Shown in pieces: positions 62,403 to 64,000 of a stretch of 64,000 bases of DNA. The notes beneath the pieces were generated by a model that was given only the letters and a program-made list of their open reading frames with translations, was not told the DNA's origin and did not search any database. Origin of the DNA: Paenibacillus mendelii (lineage in GTDB: Bacteria; Bacillota; Bacilli; Paenibacillales; Paenibacillaceae). The DNA is taken from NCBI RefSeq assembly GCF_024498075.1, contig NZ_JANHOF010000007.1, positions 186,001-250,000 of the forward strand. The letters are read 5' to 3'. How positions within the stretch are numbered: the first letter of the stretch is position 1; every line of letters starts with the position of its first letter. The position numbers were made by a program, and so were the translations under genes.

Positions 62403-63558
62403 TGAAACGACGATACGGGAAGGAATTCAGCGTACACTGCACAATCGGTTTCCGCAATACCGTATCTTGCTGGCATCTAATCCGGAGGAAGCCGCGGGGC
62501 TGCTGCGCATTCACCATATCCACATCGTGTTGACGGATATTCTAATGCCAGGCATGACGGGTTTGGAGTTTATGAAAATATCCCGCCACCGCCATCCTCA
62601 TGTTAAATGGGTGGTCATCTCCGCCTACTCGGAATTTGCTTACGCCCAGGAAGCGGTTCGTCTTGGTGCAAAGGATTATTTGCTCAAGCCGATCGGCAAA
62701 GAAGCGTTGACCGAGATGATCGGAACGCTGGGTGAAGAGATTGCCCGGGAAATAGAGTTTACAGAGGAGGCAGAGCTGCTTAAGGTCGGACGTAAATACT
62801 TACGCGAGGCTGTTTTTCAGCGGTTCGCATCTGGCTTGGATACCGGTCGTATCGACTTGGAGCCATTCATGGAAAGTCATCCGTCCTTCTATCTCATCAT
62901 GGTGAAGATGGAAAGTGACAAGGTCGTTCATCTGGAGCATTTCATTATTGAGAATGTGCTTAGTGAGCTGATAGAGAAGCATGGCATGGGGTTTGTGGCG
63001 ATTCATGACCATAAGAGCATGCTGGGTCTGATCACGGTTCCAAACAGGGGGATATTAGCCGTTCTGCTCGACGAGCTGAGATCGCATTTAATCCGTTATT
63101 TGAAAGTACCGTTCCAAATCATGCATTCCGAGCTGATCGAGCAATTCGATGCCGTTCCAGAAGAGGTCCGGCGTATGAGTCAGGCCTCCTCCACACAGGT
63201 GTATGAACACTATGCCTCAGGCGGCGAACGCGCCGTAGAGGTGGCGCAGCAGTATATAAGGACGCATTATCAAGAGGATTTATCGCTGGAGAGAGTGGCA
63301 TCGCTTGTTTATTTGAATCCGGCCTATTTCAGCCAGCTGTTCAAGCAGAAGACGGGCCATGGCTTCAAAGAATATGTGATCCAGCTGCGGCTGGATAAAG
63401 CCGAGAAGCTGCTGCATAATCCGAAGCTGAAGCTGGCTGAGGTCGCCGAGCGGATCGGGTATCAGGATATTCGGCATTTTGCGACGGTATTCAGGAAGAA
63501 GTTCGGTGTGTCGCCGTCGGAATATCGGCAATCATGCGTGAAGACCCCCACGTCTTAA
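62380..63558 (+). CDS. Response regulator with AraC-type DNA-binding domain (YesN-like)
   Basis: This is a 392-residue two-component regulator. The receiver has D7-D8, phospho-acceptor D53 in VLTDILMP, and K103 in LLKPI. A ~150-residue linker precedes a double helix-turn-helix AraC domain ending DIRHFATVFRKKFGVSPSEYRQS. The ATG lies inside the end of the kinase gene. It probably activates the binding-protein and permease genes upstream. Confidence 0.94.
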   Translation: MNILIVDDETTIREGIQRTLHNRFPQYRILLASNPEEAAGLLRIHHIHIVLTDILMPGMTGLEFMKISRHRHPHVKWVVISAYSEFAYAQEAVRLGAKDYLLKPIGKEALTEMIGTLGEEIAREIEFTEEAELLKVGRKYLREAVFQRFASGLDTGRIDLEPFMESHPSFYLIMVKMESDKVVHLEHFIIENVLSELIEKHGMGFVAIHDHKSMLGLITVPNRGILAVLLDELRSHLIRYLKVPFQIMHSELIEQFDAVPEEVRRMSQASSTQVYEHYASGGERAVEVAQQYIRTHYQEDLSLERVASLVYLNPAYFSQLFKQKTGHGFKEYVIQLRLDKAEKLLHNPKLKLAEVAERIGYQDIRHFATVFRKKFGVSPSEYRQSCVKTPTS

Positions 63559-63590
63559 TGAGACGGGGGGTCTTCGCGTTTATTTTAGCT
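63540..63590 (+). terminator. Terminator overlapping the regulator stop codon
   Basis: The stem GAAGACCCCCACGTCT/AGACGGGGGGTCTTC (63540-63555 and 63561-63575) has one mismatch, then a T-rich tail. Confidence 0.8.
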
Positions 63591-63593
63591 GTA

Positions 63594-64000
63594 TTAGCAT
63601 ATTTTGTCCTGCTGCCAACGGATGGAGGCATCGAAGGGCTTGTAGTCGAACGATTCATTCTGCCAGTAGTACTGAAGGTCGGTTCTGCTCCAGCCCTTGT
63701 ATAATTCTTCCCATACATAAGGTCCGTGTGGAAGCAGGGAATTGTTCTCGATCGGCGCGCTCAGCGGCTGGTAGCGATAATCGCAGGAGATGCGGAGTTG
63801 GTTCGGGACTTGGTTGGCCGTTGATTTGTGCACCGTGTGGCTGTGGAACGTAAGAATATCGCCAGCCTCGTAATCGCAGGTCTGCCACTCGTAATCCAGC
63901 CCGCACAGAATGCTCTCCAGTCCGCCTGCGCCAGGAGCGTTCGTAACGCCAAGCAGCCCTTCCTGCCGGCTTCCCTTCAACACGGCGAGCCCGCCAAGTG
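63594..64000 (-). CDS. Phytanoyl-CoA dioxygenase family protein (5' truncated by window edge)
   Basis: This is a non-haem Fe(II)/2-oxoglutarate-dependent oxygenase of the PhyH family; only the C-terminal ~135 residues are in the window. The frame is open to the right edge, reading GGLAVLKGSRQEG, a usual segment of the family. The distal metal-ligand His is in TFHSHTVHKST and the 2-oxoglutarate-binding Arg in LRISCDYRYQP. It is convergent with the regulator gene. Substrate unknown; it may belong with sugar or siderophore genes outside the window. Confidence 0.88.
   Translation of the reverse strand, partial: LGGLAVLKGSRQEGLLGVTNAPGAGGLESILCGLDYEWQTCDYEAGDILTFHSHTVHKSTANQVPNQLRISCDYRYQPLSAPIENNSLLPHGPYVWEELYKGWSRTDLQYYWQNESFDYKPFDASIRWQQDKIC

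Overview
The window looks like a chromosomal segment of a Paenibacillus-type Firmicute. GC content is moderate, Shine-Dalgarno sites are strong (AGGAGG type), and TTG and GTG starts are common. Several gene families are typical of this group: AraC-type response regulators paired with YesM-like histidine kinases next to sugar ABC transporters, LplB/LplC-type permeases, copper-amine-oxidase 'stalk' domains, and YheC/D spore-coat ATP-grasp proteins. No rRNA, tRNA, IS element, phage or CRISPR array was seen. Both ends cut genes: cstA at the left and a phytanoyl-CoA-dioxygenase-family gene at the right.

Layout. 1-13.4 kb holds mixed metabolism and transport: CstA, an LmrB-like drug exporter, an RNA methylase, glycerate kinase, a chemoreceptor, an alkyltransferase-like protein, XRE and MarR regulators, a luciferase-like monooxygenase and several short-chain dehydrogenases. 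14.7-18.8 kb is a small sulfatase locus (GntR regulator, arylsulfatase, MHS-family transporter). 19.0-21.2 kb is an mhq-like quinone/electrophile defence locus (MarR repressor, ring-cleaving dioxygenase, hydrolase), with matching palindromic operators in front of the repressor and the dioxygenase. 21.3-27.4 kb has a purine/pyrimidine-type permease, a damaged or short AraC gene, a metallo-hydrolase, and an osmoprotectant ABC transporter whose permease is fused to its binding domain. 27.6-33.9 kb has a ROK repressor, an Rhizobium-etli-type asparaginase preceded by a tandemly duplicated structured leader, CutC, PepT, a yybP-ykoY manganese riboswitch driving a TerC-family exporter, and a beta-carbonic anhydrase. 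A cytochrome P450 follows.

35.8-45.1 kb is one co-directional catabolic locus: response regulator, histidine kinase, lipoprotein binding protein, two permeases and two different Cys-type sulfatases. It probably senses, imports and desulfates a sulfated glycan. 45.3-53.7 kb holds a secreted collagen-like protein, a GPH sugar symporter, small proteins, a spore-coat ATP-grasp protein and a YtrA/YtrB-like regulator/ABC operon. 54.5-56.3 kb is a ParM-type actin gene with a small acidic partner, flanked on both sides by repeats of one heptamer core, so it may be a complete DNA-segregation or actin-like cassette. 56.3-63.6 kb has an orphan molybdate-type permease and a second complete sugar ABC plus two-component system.

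The most interesting unexplained signal is the leader at 28825-28970. It contains two 73-bp copies of a hairpin whose loop can pair with the sequence just before the Shine-Dalgarno site (pseudoknot topology). A diverged single copy with the same topology precedes the permease gene at 58672.
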